Assembly: GCA_018268675.1 (NCBI GenBank)
Contig: JAFDWB010000018.1
Coordinates: forward strand, 60,534-124,533
Length of the DNA stretch: 64,000 bases
Direction: 5' to 3'
Source of the DNA: Actinomycetota bacterium
GTDB lineage: Bacteria; Actinomycetota; Thermoleophilia; Solirubrobacterales; 70-9
In this document: positions 25,623-33,927 of the stretch, in pieces
How positions within the stretch are numbered: the first letter of the stretch is position 1
Layout of the letters: every line of letters begins with the position of its first letter
Notes under the pieces: model-generated
Told to the model about the DNA's origin: nothing
The model's database searches: none
What the model saw: the letters and a program-made list of their open reading frames with translations, nothing else
Translations under genes and position numbers: made by a program

Positions 25623-26029
25623 TCCTTGACACGGGCGCGATCGTCGCGGCGTTCGATCGCGACGACGACAACCATGCGGCGTGCGCGTCGCTGCTCACCG
25701 GCACGCGCGAGCGGCGCATCGTCCCCTCCCCGGTCCTCGTCGAGGTCGACCACCTGCTCCGGCGCTACACGGAGAACGAATCCTTCCGTGCCGTACTGGA
25801 CCAGGTGCGGCGCGGTGCCTTGGTGATCGAGGATCTGACTGGAGAGGACTATGAGCGAGTCCGTGCGCTTCTCCAGACCTATGCGGATCTGAAGGTCGGA
25901 TTCGTCGACTGTGCCGTCCTGGCAGTGACCGAGCGACTTGGCGAGTCGAAGCTCGCGACCCTCGACCGCCGCCATTTCGGCGTCATGCGCCCAAGCCACG
26001 TCGAGGTCCTCGAATTACTGCCTAGGTAG
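25619..26029 (+). CDS. VapC-like PIN-domain toxin (CTG or ATT start)
   Basis: The open frame from 25619 gives 136 residues beginning (M)ILDTGAIVAAFDRDD. It carries the PIN acidic residues D4, E42 (VLVEVDHLL), D97 (GFVDCAVLAV) and D116 (TLDRRHFGV), a Mg-dependent RNase site. Frame inspection finds no ATG, GTG or TTG between the antitoxin stop and this region. The likeliest start is CTG at 25619, overlapping the antitoxin TGA; ATT at 25613 is the alternative. A later in-frame ATG or GTG would delete the active site. All catalytic residues are present, so the toxin looks intact. Confidence 0.78.
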   Translation: MILDTGAIVAAFDRDDDNHAACASLLTGTRERRIVPSPVLVEVDHLLRRYTENESFRAVLDQVRRGALVIEDLTGEDYERVRALLQTYADLKVGFVDCAVLAVTERLGESKLATLDRRHFGVMRPSHVEVLELLPR

Positions 26030-26045
26030 ATGGTGGCGCGGGTCC

Positions 26046-26081
26046 GGGTGGTCGGGAGGGCCGGAGGAAGGCCGGCCACCC
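26046..26081. terminator. GC-rich hairpin between convergent genes
   Basis: Between the toxin stop and the convergent ABC ATPase stop, GGGTGG (26046-26051) can pair with CCACCC (26076-26081), and GGCCGG (26059-26064) with CCGGCC (26072-26077). These overlap, so not all pairs form at once. There is no T tract. It may act as a bidirectional transcription stop. Confidence 0.35.
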
Positions 26082-26885
26082 TCACCACCTGGCGGGCGTG
26101 GCGAGGCTCGCGCGCCAGCGGCCGTCGGTCCGCTCGACCTCGATCGGCGCGGTGAAGGCGCGGCTCAGGTTCTCGGCGCTCAGGACATCGGCGACGGGGC
26201 CGGCGGCGAGCGGCCGTCCCTCCGCCAGGAGCAGCGCCGCGGAGACGGTGCGAGGCAGCTCCTCGAGGTGGTGGGCGACGGTGATCGTGGCCAGGTCGGG
26301 GGAGAGCTCGGCCAGTTCCTCGACCGCTGCGAGGAAGGACTCGCGGGCGACCAGGTCGAGGGCGGAGCTCGGCTCGTCGAGGAGGAGCAGCAGGGGGTCG
26401 CGCATCATCGCCCGCGCGAGCATCACCCGCTGGCGCTCACCTTGCGAGCAGGTCCGGTAGCGGCGTGCGGTCAGGCGCTCGCAGCCGAAGCGGGCGAGCA
26501 GCTCGCGGGCCCGGTCCTTCTGCCGCTCCGGGATCGCGCGGCCCATCACGGCGGCGGGGCCGGTCCGGTGCATGGAGACGACCTCCTCGACCGTGAGGTT
26601 GTCGGCGTACACGCGGGGCCGACTCTCGATCACGCCGATCTGGAGGGACGGGTTGGCCAGGCCGTGGGCGTCGAAGCCGCGGCCGAGGGCGGCGACGGTG
26701 CCACGATCGGGAGCGATCGCTCCCGCCGCGACGCCGAGGAGGGTGCTCTTGCCGGCGCCGTTAGGGCCGACGACCGCCCAGTGCTCGCCCGCCCGGACGC
26801 ACCAGTCGATCCCCTCCAGCGGTGGCCGGTCGCCCTCGTCGCCGAGCACGGCGACGGCCCGCATGGACAGCGCCGGCGCGGTCAA
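26082..26885 (-). CDS. Stand-alone ABC transporter ATPase
   Basis: The 267-residue single ATPase domain has Walker A VGPNGAGKSTLL (about 39-50), an unusual signature CSQGERQRVMLARAM in place of LSGGQ, Walker B LLLLDEPSSALD and switch His (VAHHLEEL). The layout resembles soluble ATPases such as YlmA/ModF types, with no adjacent permease. The start is TTG at 26885 in TTGA, overlapping the GntR stop; ATG at 26864 is the alternative. Co-transcription with a GntR regulator suggests a regulatory or molybdate/substrate-related role, but this is open. Confidence 0.8.
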   Translation of the reverse strand: MTAPALSMRAVAVLGDEGDRPPLEGIDWCVRAGEHWAVVGPNGAGKSTLLGVAAGAIAPDRGTVAALGRGFDAHGLANPSLQIGVIESRPRVYADNLTVEEVVSMHRTGPAAVMGRAIPERQKDRARELLARFGCERLTARRYRTCSQGERQRVMLARAMMRDPLLLLLDEPSSALDLVARESFLAAVEELAELSPDLATITVAHHLEELPRTVSAALLLAEGRPLAAGPVADVLSAENLSRAFTAPIEVERTDGRWRASLATPARW

Positions 26886-27592
26886 GCCGAGGCTTCGTCG
26901 CCGTCGTCGACCCCGTCGATCAGCGGCAGGTGGGCCAGGGCGACGTCGCGGGCCCAGAGGACGTGCGCCTTCATCAGCGATCCCGCCCGCTCGGGGTCGC
27001 GGTCGCGCAGCGCCGCGAGGATCTTGCGGTGGTCCTGCAGCGCCGAGTCGCGGTTCTCGCGCGAGTAGGTCATGTAGGAGCTGTAGATGAGTGGCATCGC
27101 GGTGGTCTGCCGGATCATCGACTCGAGCCGTCCGCTGTCTGCCGCTTCGATGATCGTGTTGTGGAAGGTGAAGTTCTCGGCGACGAGTTCCCCCAGCATC
27201 GCGTCGTTGTCGGTCATCGCCGCGTAGCGCTCGACGCTCCGCTCGAGCGCGGTGATCTGCTCGGCGCTGAGGTTGGGGGCGGCGGTCCGCGCCGCGTAGC
27301 CCTCGAGCAACGCGCGCAGCGAGTGCATCTCCCGCAGGTCGTGGGCGGTGAAGCCGCGGACGGCGGCCTGGCGGTTGGGCGGCGTCTCGACCAGGCCCTC
27401 GCCGCGCAGCAGCAGCAGCGCCTCGCGGACGGGCGTGCGGCTGATGCCGAGCTGCCGCGCGAGGTCCTCCTCGCCGAGGGTCTGGCCCGGGCGCAGCTCG
27501 CCGGAGAAGATCGCCTCGCGGAGCACCCGCGCCGCCGCGACGCTGGTCTTCTCGCCCCGCGGCACCCCGGTGGAGATCGCCAACTCGATCAT
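26882..27592 (-). CDS. GntR-family regulator, FadR/FCD subfamily
   Basis: The 236-residue protein has an N-terminal winged helix (VLREAIFSGELRPGQTL, then EEDLARQLGISRTPVREAL and LRGEGLVE) and a C-terminal all-helical FCD ligand domain (about 95-225) with His residues (FTFHNTII, LQDHRKIL) that usually bind metal and carboxylate ligands. The start at 27592 is supported by TAAAAT 7 bases upstream; the longer reading adds 34 unlikely residues. It is divergent from the nicF operon, and the TTGTATAC-like sites between them are its probable operators. Its effector may be a pathway acid such as maleamate or 6-hydroxynicotinate. Confidence 0.88.
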   Translation of the reverse strand: MIELAISTGVPRGEKTSVAAARVLREAIFSGELRPGQTLGEEDLARQLGISRTPVREALLLLRGEGLVETPPNRQAAVRGFTAHDLREMHSLRALLEGYAARTAAPNLSAEQITALERSVERYAAMTDNDAMLGELVAENFTFHNTIIEAADSGRLESMIRQTTAMPLIYSSYMTYSRENRDSALQDHRKILAALRDRDPERAGSLMKAHVLWARDVALAHLPLIDGVDDGDEASA

Positions 27593-27599
27593 CCCGGTG

Positions 27600-27629
27600 A
27601 TTTTAAGGGCTCGGTGGACAGTTGTATGC
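27600..27629 (-). promoter_or_regulatory. Leaderless-type promoter of the GntR gene, with a half-operator
   Basis: On the minus strand TAAAAT (27605-27600) ends 7 bases before the GntR ATG. About 17 bases further upstream lies a TTGTATGC half-site (27622-27629, plus-strand sense) that repeats an arm of the palindrome at 27685. Binding there would cover the -35 region and allow autoregulation. Confidence 0.5.
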
Positions 27630-27684
27630 AGGAAAGGAGCACAAAGTTGCTTTTGTAGCTCTTCATCCGCCTTTGGGGCGATGA

Positions 27685-27702
27685 TTGTATACACGTATGC
27701 AA
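27685..27702. promoter_or_regulatory. Palindromic operator candidate for the GntR regulator
   Basis: TTGTATAC, AC, GTATGCAA is an 18-bp near-perfect inverted repeat with one mismatch between arms. FCD-type GntR proteins are known to bind TTGTATACAA-like sequences. Its right arm runs into AATACT (27701-27706), a -10-like hexamer ending 8 bases before the nicF ATG, so occupancy should block nicF transcription. Confidence 0.6.
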
Positions 27703-27714
27703 TACTCGCGGGCG

Positions 27715-28368
27715 ATGACCGGCCCGGACACCGAGGAGATCTACGAGCGCGCGGGCTGGGGCGGCCGGGTCCCCCGCGGCACCCGCCCGGCGATCCTCGT
27801 CGTCGATCTGAGTCGCGGCTTCACCGAGCCCGAGTTCCCCACCGGCGCCGACCTGACCGATGTCGTCGCCGCCACCTCGCGCCTGGTCGAGGCGGCCCAC
27901 GCGACCGGCGCACCGGTCCTCTTCACCACGATCGCCTACGAGGAGTCCGACCTCGCGGGCGGCTGCGCCTGGCTGCGCAAGGCGCCGGGGATGGGGATCC
28001 TGCGCGCGGGCAGCGAGCTGGTCGACCTCGACCCGCGGCTGCCGCGCCGGCCCGCCGACGCACTGGTGGTGAAGAAAGGCCCCTCCGCGTTCTTCGGCAC
28101 CGACGTGGCCGCGTCGCTGGTCGCCCAGGGCGTCGACACCGTGCTCGTCTGCGGGGCGACGACCAGCGGCTGCGTGCGCGCCAGCGTCGTCGACGCGGTG
28201 CAGTACGGCTTCACCGTCCTCGTCCCGCGCCCCGCGGTCGGCGACCGCGCCGCCGGCCCCCACGAGGCCAACCTCTTCGACATCGACGCCAAGTACGCCG
28301 ACGTGATCGACCTCGACGACGCGCTCGCCTATGTGGCAGCCCCGGCGGGCGAGGCGCCGGGCCGGTGA
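27715..28368 (+). CDS. nicF: Maleamate amidohydrolase-like cysteine hydrolase (isochorismatase family)
   Basis: The 217-residue protein begins DTEEIYERAGWGGRVPRGTRPAILVVDLSRGFTEP in pieces, a pattern shared by N-carbamoylsarcosine amidohydrolase and maleamate amidohydrolase. The catalytic triad is D31 (VVDLS), K120 (VVKKGPSAF) and C153 (GATTSGCVRAS). It would release ammonia from maleamate to give maleate, and the adjacent nicD and nicX genes favour that over the carbamoylsarcosine role. I chose the ATG at 27715; an in-frame TTG at 27685 and ATG at 27697 lie inside the operator. The stop overlaps the next GTG (GTGA). Confidence 0.82.
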   Translation: MTGPDTEEIYERAGWGGRVPRGTRPAILVVDLSRGFTEPEFPTGADLTDVVAATSRLVEAAHATGAPVLFTTIAYEESDLAGGCAWLRKAPGMGILRAGSELVDLDPRLPRRPADALVVKKGPSAFFGTDVAASLVAQGVDTVLVCGATTSGCVRASVVDAVQYGFTVLVPRPAVGDRAAGPHEANLFDIDAKYADVIDLDDALAYVAAPAGEAPGR

Positions 28369-29372
28369 AGGTCGTCCTCCTGCCCGGCGACGGGATCGGC
28401 CCCGAGGTGGTCGCCGAGGCCGCCAAGGCGCTGGTCGCGGCCGCCCCCGGGGTCGAGACCGCCGCCCAGCCGATCGGCGGCGAGGCGCTCGCCGCGACGG
28501 GCGAGGCGCTGCCAGCCGTGACCCTCGCCGCCTGTCGGGCCGCCGACGGCGTCCTGCTCGGGGCGGTCGGCTCCGGCGACTACTCGTGGACGGCCTCGAA
28601 CCCCGAGGACGGGATGTTCGAGCTGCGCCGGGCGCTCGATGTCTACGCCAACCTGCGCCCCTTCCGCGACGGCGAGATCGATCTGCTGATCGTCCGCGAG
28701 CTGGTCGGCGGCATGTACTTCGGCGATCGCGGCGAGCGCCCCGACGGCACCGTCTTCGACACCTGCGAATACCGGCCCGATCAGGTCGACCGGCTGCTGC
28801 GACGCGGCTTCGAGCTGGCCCGCTCGCGGCACGGCAGACTCACCTCCGTCGACAAGGCGAACGTGCTCGCGACCTCACGCCTGTGGCGCGAGCGGGCGAT
28901 CGCGATGGCGGCCTCCTACCCCGACGTCGAGCTCGACCACCTGCTCGTCGACACCGCCGCGATGCGGCTCGTCCAGGCGCCCGCCGACTTCGACGTGATC
29001 GTCACCGAGAACACCTTCGGCGACATCCTCTCCGACATCGCCGCGGCGCTCGCGGGCGGGCTCGGGGTCGCCGCCAGCGCCAGCCTCGGCGACGGCGGGC
29101 CGGGCCTCTTCGAGCCGGTCCACGGCACCGCGCCGGACATCGCCGGGCGGGGCGTCGCCAACCCCACCGCGGCGATCCGCTCGGTCGCGATGCTGCTCGA
29201 GTACGGGCTCGGGATGCCCGCCGAGGCGGCGCGCCTGGACGCCGCCCTCGACCGCGCGCTCGCCACCGTCCGGACCTTCGACCAGGGCGGCGTCGCGACC
29301 ACGGCGGAGTTCGGCGACGCGGTCGTCGCCGCCCTCGCCGAGCCGCTCGCCGCGGAGCTCGCCGATGCCTGA
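28365..29372 (+). CDS. 3-isopropylmalate / D-malate dehydrogenase-like decarboxylating oxidoreductase
   Basis: The 335-residue protein opens [19 protein letters not shown], has LRPFRDG and [13 protein letters not shown], metal-site sequence [15 protein letters not shown], and [17 protein letters not shown]. These are signatures of the isopropylmalate/tartrate/D-malate dehydrogenase family. The start is GTG in GTGA. In leucine synthesis the gene would sit with leuCD, which are absent. Inside a nicotinate-type operon a C4 acid such as D-malate (from maleate hydration) is a reasonable substrate, though a relocated leuB cannot be excluded. Confidence 0.82.
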   Translation: MKVVLLPGDGIGPEVVAEAAKALVAAAPGVETAAQPIGGEALAATGEALPAVTLAACRAADGVLLGAVGSGDYSWTASNPEDGMFELRRALDVYANLRPFRDGEIDLLIVRELVGGMYFGDRGERPDGTVFDTCEYRPDQVDRLLRRGFELARSRHGRLTSVDKANVLATSRLWRERAIAMAASYPDVELDHLLVDTAAMRLVQAPADFDVIVTENTFGDILSDIAAALAGGLGVAASASLGDGGPGLFEPVHGTAPDIAGRGVANPTAAIRSVAMLLEYGLGMPAEAARLDAALDRALATVRTFDQGGVATTAEFGDAVVAALAEPLAAELADA

Positions 29373-30234
29373 GAACCGGCGCGAGGCGATCTCCGACTGC
29401 CACCGGGCCGAGCTGCGCGCCCTCGGTGCCGAGAGCCGCTGGATCGAGAGCGACGGCCGCCGCCTCCACGTCCTCGACTACGGCGGCGAGGCGCCGCCGC
29501 TCCTGGTTCTGCCGGGGATCACCAGCCCGGCGATCACCTGGGACTTCATCGTCGTGGCGCTCCGCGACCGCGTCCGGCCGCTGGTGATGGACCTGCGCGG
29601 GCGTGGCCTCAGCGACGCAGGCGGCGGTTACGGCGCCCCTGAGCTCGCCGCCGACGCCGCCGCCGCGATCGAGCAGCTCGGGCTCGAGCGCCCGCTCGTC
29701 CTCGGCCACAGCTTCGGCGCCCGCGTCGCCGCCGCGCTGGCGATCCGCGACGACGTCGAGCCCGCCCTCACGATCTGCGTCGATCCGCCGCTCACCGGCC
29801 CCGGCCGGGCCGCCTACCCGACCTCGCGCGAATCCTTCGAAGCGCAGCTCGACGCCGGCTACGACGGGACGACCGGCGACGCGGTCGCCGCCGCCTACCC
29901 ACTCTGGCCGCGCAGCGAGCTGCTGCTGCGGGCCCGCTGGGTCGCGACCTGCGAGCGCGACGCGGTGCTCGCCACCTACGAGCGCTTCGCCGCCGAGGAC
30001 TTCCTCGAGTGGTGGGCCGCGGTCCCGGCCCCGGCAGCCTTCATCAGCGGCGGCGAGAGCCCGGTCGTCACCGAGGCTGGCCGCGCTGAGGCCCGCGAGG
30101 CCAACCCGGCCGCGCACTACGCGGTCGTCCCCGGGGCGGGCCACATGGTCCCCTGGGACAACCGGGCCGGCTTCGAGGCCGCGCTCGGCGAGGTACTGGA
30201 AACCGAGCTCGTCGCCGGTCGCGGCAGCTCCTGA
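29365..30234 (+). CDS. nicD: N-formylmaleamate deformylase-like alpha/beta hydrolase
   Basis: The 289-residue hydrolase strongly recalls Pseudomonas putida Nic[14 protein letters not shown] (49-61), DLRGRGLSD (76-84), GHSFGAR with nucleophile S116, [15 protein letters not shown] with acid D140, and [10 protein letters not shown] with base H260. NicD removes formate from N-formylmaleamate, the product of 2,5-dihydroxypyridine ring cleavage. Genes for the preceding (nicX) and following (nicF) steps flank it. Its start overlaps the preceding gene by 8 bases. Confidence 0.9.
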   Translation: MPENRREAISDCHRAELRALGAESRWIESDGRRLHVLDYGGEAPPLLVLPGITSPAITWDFIVVALRDRVRPLVMDLRGRGLSDAGGGYGAPELAADAAAAIEQLGLERPLVLGHSFGARVAAALAIRDDVEPALTICVDPPLTGPGRAAYPTSRESFEAQLDAGYDGTTGDAVAAAYPLWPRSELLLRARWVATCERDAVLATYERFAAEDFLEWWAAVPAPAAFISGGESPVVTEAGRAEAREANPAAHYAVVPGAGHMVPWDNRAGFEAALGEVLETELVAGRGSS

Positions 30235-30252
30235 AGCCGACGGAGGCTCCCG

Positions 30253-31302
30253 ATGTCACAGACCACGTTCACCGATCTCTGCGCCGGCGAGTTGGAGCTC
30301 TGCGGCATCGGCGAGGGCAGCACGATCGCCGTCCTCTCGCAGGGGAACCGCAAGCTCGACTATGTCGACGCCTTCCTCGCCGCGGCCGACCGGCTCGGCG
30401 CCACCGGCTTCAACGTCCGCCTGCCTGCCGTCGACTCCTCGCTCGACGGCGAAGAGGGGATGTGGGAGGTGGGTGAGACGCCGCTGGCCGGCAACCGCCC
30501 GGCGATCGAAGCGTTGAAGGGCGTCGACCTGGTCGTCGACACCGTCTTCCTGCTGTTCTCGCCCGAGCAGATGGAGATCCAGGAGTCGGGGACGCGGGTG
30601 CTGCTCTGCATCGAGCCGATCGAGCACATCGAAGCGATGCAGCCGAGCCCCCGCCTGCGCGAGCGGGTCGAGGCTGGCGCCGAGATCCTCGGCAAGGCGA
30701 AGACGCTGCGCTTCACCAACGAGGCGGGCACCGACGTCACCTACCGGCTTGGCTCCTACCCGGTGATGACCCAGTACGGGTACACCGACACGCCCGGCCG
30801 CTGGGACCACTGGCCCTCGGGCTTCCTCTTCACCGGCGGTGCCGACGACGGCGTCGACGGCAAGGTCGTGATCGCCCCCGGCGACATCATCTTCCCGTTC
30901 AAGTCCTACGTGCAGACGCCGATCGAGCTGACCATCGAGCGCGGCAAGATCACCGCGGTCGAGGGCGGCGTCGACGCCGACCTGCTGCGCGAGTACATGG
31001 CCTCCTTCGAAGACCCCGACGCCTACGGGATCAGCCATATCGGCTGGGGGATGCTGGAGACGGCGCAGTGGTCGATCCTCGCCCACGACCGCCGCGGGAT
31101 GGGGATGCACGGCCGCTCCTTCTACGGCAACGTGCTCTTCTCGACCGGGCCGAACGGCGAGCTCGGCGGTCCCAACCAGACCCTCTGCCACGTCGACGTG
31201 CCGATGCGCAACTGCTCGCTCTACCTCGACGACGAGCCGATCGTGGTCGACGGCGAGATCGTCGTCGACGTGCTCAAGGCCGATCGCCTCGTGGGGGTCT
31301 GA
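30253..31302 (+). CDS. nicX: 2,5-dihydroxypyridine 5,6-dioxygenase (NicX type)
   Basis: The 349-residue protein of the M29-aminopeptidase-like fold carries the NicX hallmarks TQYGYTDTPGRWDHWPSGF (173-191), YGISHIGWGM (258-267), HDRRGMGMHGRSFYGN (278-293) and CHVDVPMRNCSLYLDDEP (312-329). The iron ligands expected for NicX correspond to H262, H313 and D315. It opens the pyridine ring of 2,5-dihydroxypyridine with O2 to give N-formylmaleamate. GGAGG precedes the start. This is the most specific marker of a nicotinate-type lower pathway in the window. Confidence 0.93.
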   Translation: MSQTTFTDLCAGELELCGIGEGSTIAVLSQGNRKLDYVDAFLAAADRLGATGFNVRLPAVDSSLDGEEGMWEVGETPLAGNRPAIEALKGVDLVVDTVFLLFSPEQMEIQESGTRVLLCIEPIEHIEAMQPSPRLRERVEAGAEILGKAKTLRFTNEAGTDVTYRLGSYPVMTQYGYTDTPGRWDHWPSGFLFTGGADDGVDGKVVIAPGDIIFPFKSYVQTPIELTIERGKITAVEGGVDADLLREYMASFEDPDAYGISHIGWGMLETAQWSILAHDRRGMGMHGRSFYGNVLFSTGPNGELGGPNQTLCHVDVPMRNCSLYLDDEPIVVDGEIVVDVLKADRLVGV

Positions 31303-31404
31303 GCGGCGCCGCGACGGTCGTGCGCGTGTACGATCGCGCGGCGGCTGTGCTGACGTTCGTCTGATGGGCTCCGCGGTGGCGGACGGATAGAAATCAGCGA
31401 GCCG

Positions 31405-31902
31405 ATGACCGCCCGCTCCGTCGATCCGACCTCGTTCCGAGCCCTGATGGCGAACTGGGTCACCGGCGTGAGCCTGGTCACGAGCCAGGGGGCGGACGGT
31501 CCCGTGGGCTGCACCGCCAACGCGCTCACCTCGCTGTCGCTCGACCCGCCGCTGCTGCTCGTCTGCTTTGCCCACACGGCGCGCAGCCTGGAGGCGGTGC
31601 GTGCCTCGCGGCGCTTCGCGGTCAACGTGCTGAGCTGGGACCAACGCGAGCTGTCGGCCAAGTTCGCCTCCTCCGGCGAGCAGGCCGAGAAGTTCAGCGG
31701 CGTCGTGCATCGCATCGAGGACGGCGTGCCGGTGATCGACGGCTGCGTCGCCAACCTCGTCTGCGAGCTGGATCGCGAGCTGTCGGTCGGCGACCACGCG
31801 ATCGCCGTCGGCCGCCCGCTGTCGGGCAGCTTCGACGCCGAGGCGACCCCACTCGGCTTCTTCCGCAGCGACTACCACCGACCGCACGCGCTGCCCGCAT
31901 GA
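31405..31902 (+). CDS. Flavin reductase-domain protein
   Basis: The 165-residue FMN-binding split-barrel protein has FRALMANWVTGVSLVTSQ, GCTANALTSLSLDPPLLLV, FAVNVLSWDQRELSAKFAS and LGFFRSDYHRPH, the pattern of the small reductase component of two-component flavin monooxygenases. It supplies reduced FMN or FAD to a separate oxygenase. The best candidate in the window is the luciferase-like enzyme at 39914, 8 kb away. A 102-bp gap precedes it, and its stop overlaps the next gene (ATGA), so it heads the third Mo-hydroxylase operon. Confidence 0.87.
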   Translation: MTARSVDPTSFRALMANWVTGVSLVTSQGADGPVGCTANALTSLSLDPPLLLVCFAHTARSLEAVRASRRFAVNVLSWDQRELSAKFASSGEQAEKFSGVVHRIEDGVPVIDGCVANLVCELDRELSVGDHAIAVGRPLSGSFDAEATPLGFFRSDYHRPHALPA

Positions 31903-32783
31903 AGCCGGCGCCGTTCGTCCATCTGTCCGCCGGCTCGATCGACGAGGCGGTCGCGCTGCTGCTCGAGCACGGCGACGACGTGAAGATCCTCGCCGGCGGC
32001 CAGAGCCTGGTGCCGCTGATGAACATGCGCCTCGCCCAGCCCGCCGTGCTCGTCGACATCGGGCGCACCCCCGGGCTCGACGCGATCGCGGTCGACGGGG
32101 CGCTGCGGATCGGCGCCACCGCGCGCCAGTCGGCGGTGCTGCGCTCGCCCGCGGTCGCCGCCGCCGCGCCGCTGCTGACCGACGCGCTGCAGTGGGTCAG
32201 CCACCCGGCGATCCGCAACCGTGGCACTTTCGGCGGCAGCGTCGCCCATGCCGACGCGGCGGCCGAGCTGCCGTCGGCGCTGCTCGCGCTCGACGCGGAG
32301 ATGGTCGCCCGCGGGCCGCAGGGGGAGCGCACGATCCCGGCGGGCGATTTCTTCGTCACCTACTTCACCAGCGCCCTGGAGGAGGACGAGGTCCTGACCG
32401 AGGTGCGGGTGCCGCCGCGCTCGCCGGCGGAGCGGACCGGCGCGAAGTTCCTCGAGATCGCCCGCCGGCACGGCGACTTCGCGCTGGTCGGCGTCGCCGT
32501 CTCGTTGAGCCTCGACGCCGAGGATGCGATCGCCGGCGCGCGGGTCGCCCTGTGCGGGGTCGCCGACGTGCCGCTGCGCGCGCGAGCCGCCGAGGCGGCC
32601 CTGGTGGGTACCCGCGCCGGTGACGTCGCCGCCGCGACCGAGGCCGGCAGGCTCGCCGCCGAGGGCCTGGAACCGCCGTCCGACGTGCACGCGTCGGCCC
32701 GGTACCGCGTCGATGCCGCCACCACGCTCGTGCGCCGCGCGCTGCTCGCGGCGAGCCCGACCGCACCCGGAGGAGAGCGCTGA
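31899..32783 (+). CDS. Mo hydroxylase 3, FAD-binding medium subunit
   Basis: The 294-residue FAD subunit has LAGGQSLVPLMNMRLAQPA and IRNRGTFGGSVAHADAAAE. It overlaps the flavin reductase gene by ATGA and the FeS gene by one base (TGATG). The expected large subunit does not follow; a CoxG-like gene does. The only unassigned large subunit in the window is at 46076. Confidence 0.92.
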   Translation: MKPAPFVHLSAGSIDEAVALLLEHGDDVKILAGGQSLVPLMNMRLAQPAVLVDIGRTPGLDAIAVDGALRIGATARQSAVLRSPAVAAAAPLLTDALQWVSHPAIRNRGTFGGSVAHADAAAELPSALLALDAEMVARGPQGERTIPAGDFFVTYFTSALEEDEVLTEVRVPPRSPAERTGAKFLEIARRHGDFALVGVAVSLSLDAEDAIAGARVALCGVADVPLRARAAEAALVGTRAGDVAAATEAGRLAAEGLEPPSDVHASARYRVDAATTLVRRALLAASPTAPGGER

Positions 32784-33292
32784 TGGCGATCGACGCGTCC
32801 TCCCGGCACGATCCGACCGCCCGCCGCGTCGTCTCGGTCGTCGTCAACGGCGAACCCCACTCCGCACTGGTCGAAAGTCGCCTGCTCTTGAGCGATTTCC
32901 TGCGCCACGAGCTCGGCCTCACCGGCACCCACGTCGGCTGCGAGCACGGCGTCTGCGGTGCCTGCACGGTCAGCATCGACGGCCAGATCGCCCGCTCCTG
33001 CACCACCCTCGCCGTGCAGGTCGACGGCGCCGAGATCCGCACCGTCGAGGGGATGGCGCCCGGCGAGGAGCTGCACCCGATCCAGCAGGCCTTCCGCAGG
33101 CAGCACGGCCTCCAGTGCGGCTTCTGCACGCCCGGCTTCCTGATCACCGTGGAGGCGCTGCTGCGGGAGATCCCCGATCCGAGCGAGGAGCAGATCCGCG
33201 AGTACCTGTCCGGCAACGTCTGCCGCTGCACCGGCTACGTCGGCATCGTCGCCGCCGTGCGGGAAGCAGCAGACCTGATGCGAGAGGCCTGA
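32783..33292 (+). CDS. Mo hydroxylase 3, [2Fe-2S] small subunit
   Basis: The 169-residue two-cluster protein has C53, C58, C61 and C73 in the ferredoxin domain ([15 protein letters not shown]), and C112, C115, C147 and C149 in the helical domain ([15 protein letters not shown]). It has a longer, Arg/Asp-containing N-terminus ([15 protein letters not shown]) than the other two small subunits. It lies between its FAD partner and a CoxG-like gene. Confidence 0.93.
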   Translation: MAIDASSRHDPTARRVVSVVVNGEPHSALVESRLLLSDFLRHELGLTGTHVGCEHGVCGACTVSIDGQIARSCTTLAVQVDGAEIRTVEGMAPGEELHPIQQAFRRQHGLQCGFCTPGFLITVEALLREIPDPSEEQIREYLSGNVCRCTGYVGIVAAVREAADLMREA

Positions 33293-33297
33293 CCGAG

Positions 33298-33927
33298 ATG
33301 GAGATCACCAACGAGTTCACGCTCAGCCTTCCCCCCGAAGACGCCTACCGGCTGTTGCTCGACCTCGAGAAGGTCACGCCCTGCATGCCGGGCGCGGAGC
33401 TCGGCGAGGCGACCGAGGACGGCGGCCGCCGCGTCAAGGTGACCGTCAAGCTCGGTCCGCTGCGCTTCGTCTACGACGGCACCGTGCGGATCGCCGAGCA
33501 GGACGACGCCGAGCGGCGCGCGGTCCTCGTCGGCGCCGCCCGGGAGATGAAGGGGCAGGGCAACGCGGAGGCGACGATCACGATGACGGTGCGCCCCGAG
33601 GGCGACCTCTCCTCGGTCCTCACGGTCGCCGACGTGAACCTCACCGGGCGCGCGGCGCAGTCCGGGCGCGGCATCGTCGAGGACGTCTCCAAGCGGATGA
33701 TCGGGCGGATGACCGCCGAGCTCGAGGCGCGCTACGCCGCGCCCACGGCTGCCGGCGACGCGCCGACCGCGAGCGCCGACGGGGCGGCGCCCGCAGGCTC
33801 GGGAGCGGCGCCGCCTGCCGCGGAGGCGCAGCCGCTGCGCGCCGGCTCGCTGATCCTGCCGATGATCTGGGACCGCATCAAGGTGCTCTTCACGCGCCGT
33901 CGGTCGCGGGCGGAGCGGGCGCGGTGA
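33298..33927 (+). CDS. CoxG-like SRPBCC-domain protein, second copy
   Basis: The 209-residue protein has the SRPBCC/CoxG domain at about 1-145 ([52 protein letters not shown]). An Ala/Pro-rich linker and a C-terminal helix ending in a basic cluster ([21 protein letters not shown] in part) follow. The same layout as the copy at 17373 suggests a parallel role for the third Mo hydroxylase, including peripheral membrane attachment through the basic tail. GAGAGG precedes the ATG. Confidence 0.88.
   Translation: MEITNEFTLSLPPEDAYRLLLDLEKVTPCMPGAELGEATEDGGRRVKVTVKLGPLRFVYDGTVRIAEQDDAERRAVLVGAAREMKGQGNAEATITMTVRPEGDLSSVLTVADVNLTGRAAQSGRGIVEDVSKRMIGRMTAELEARYAAPTAAGDAPTASADGAAPAGSGAAPPAAEAQPLRAGSLILPMIWDRIKVLFTRRRSRAERAR

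Noticed and set aside
27715..31902. Rut-type uracil pathway (isochorismatase-fold amidase, alpha/beta hydrolase, flavin reductase, luciferase-like oxygenase)
   Set aside because: The set superficially resembles RutA, B, D and F, but NicX and NicD signatures are specific and the luciferase-like gene lies 8 kb away with HyuA. The nicotinate-type reading explains more.
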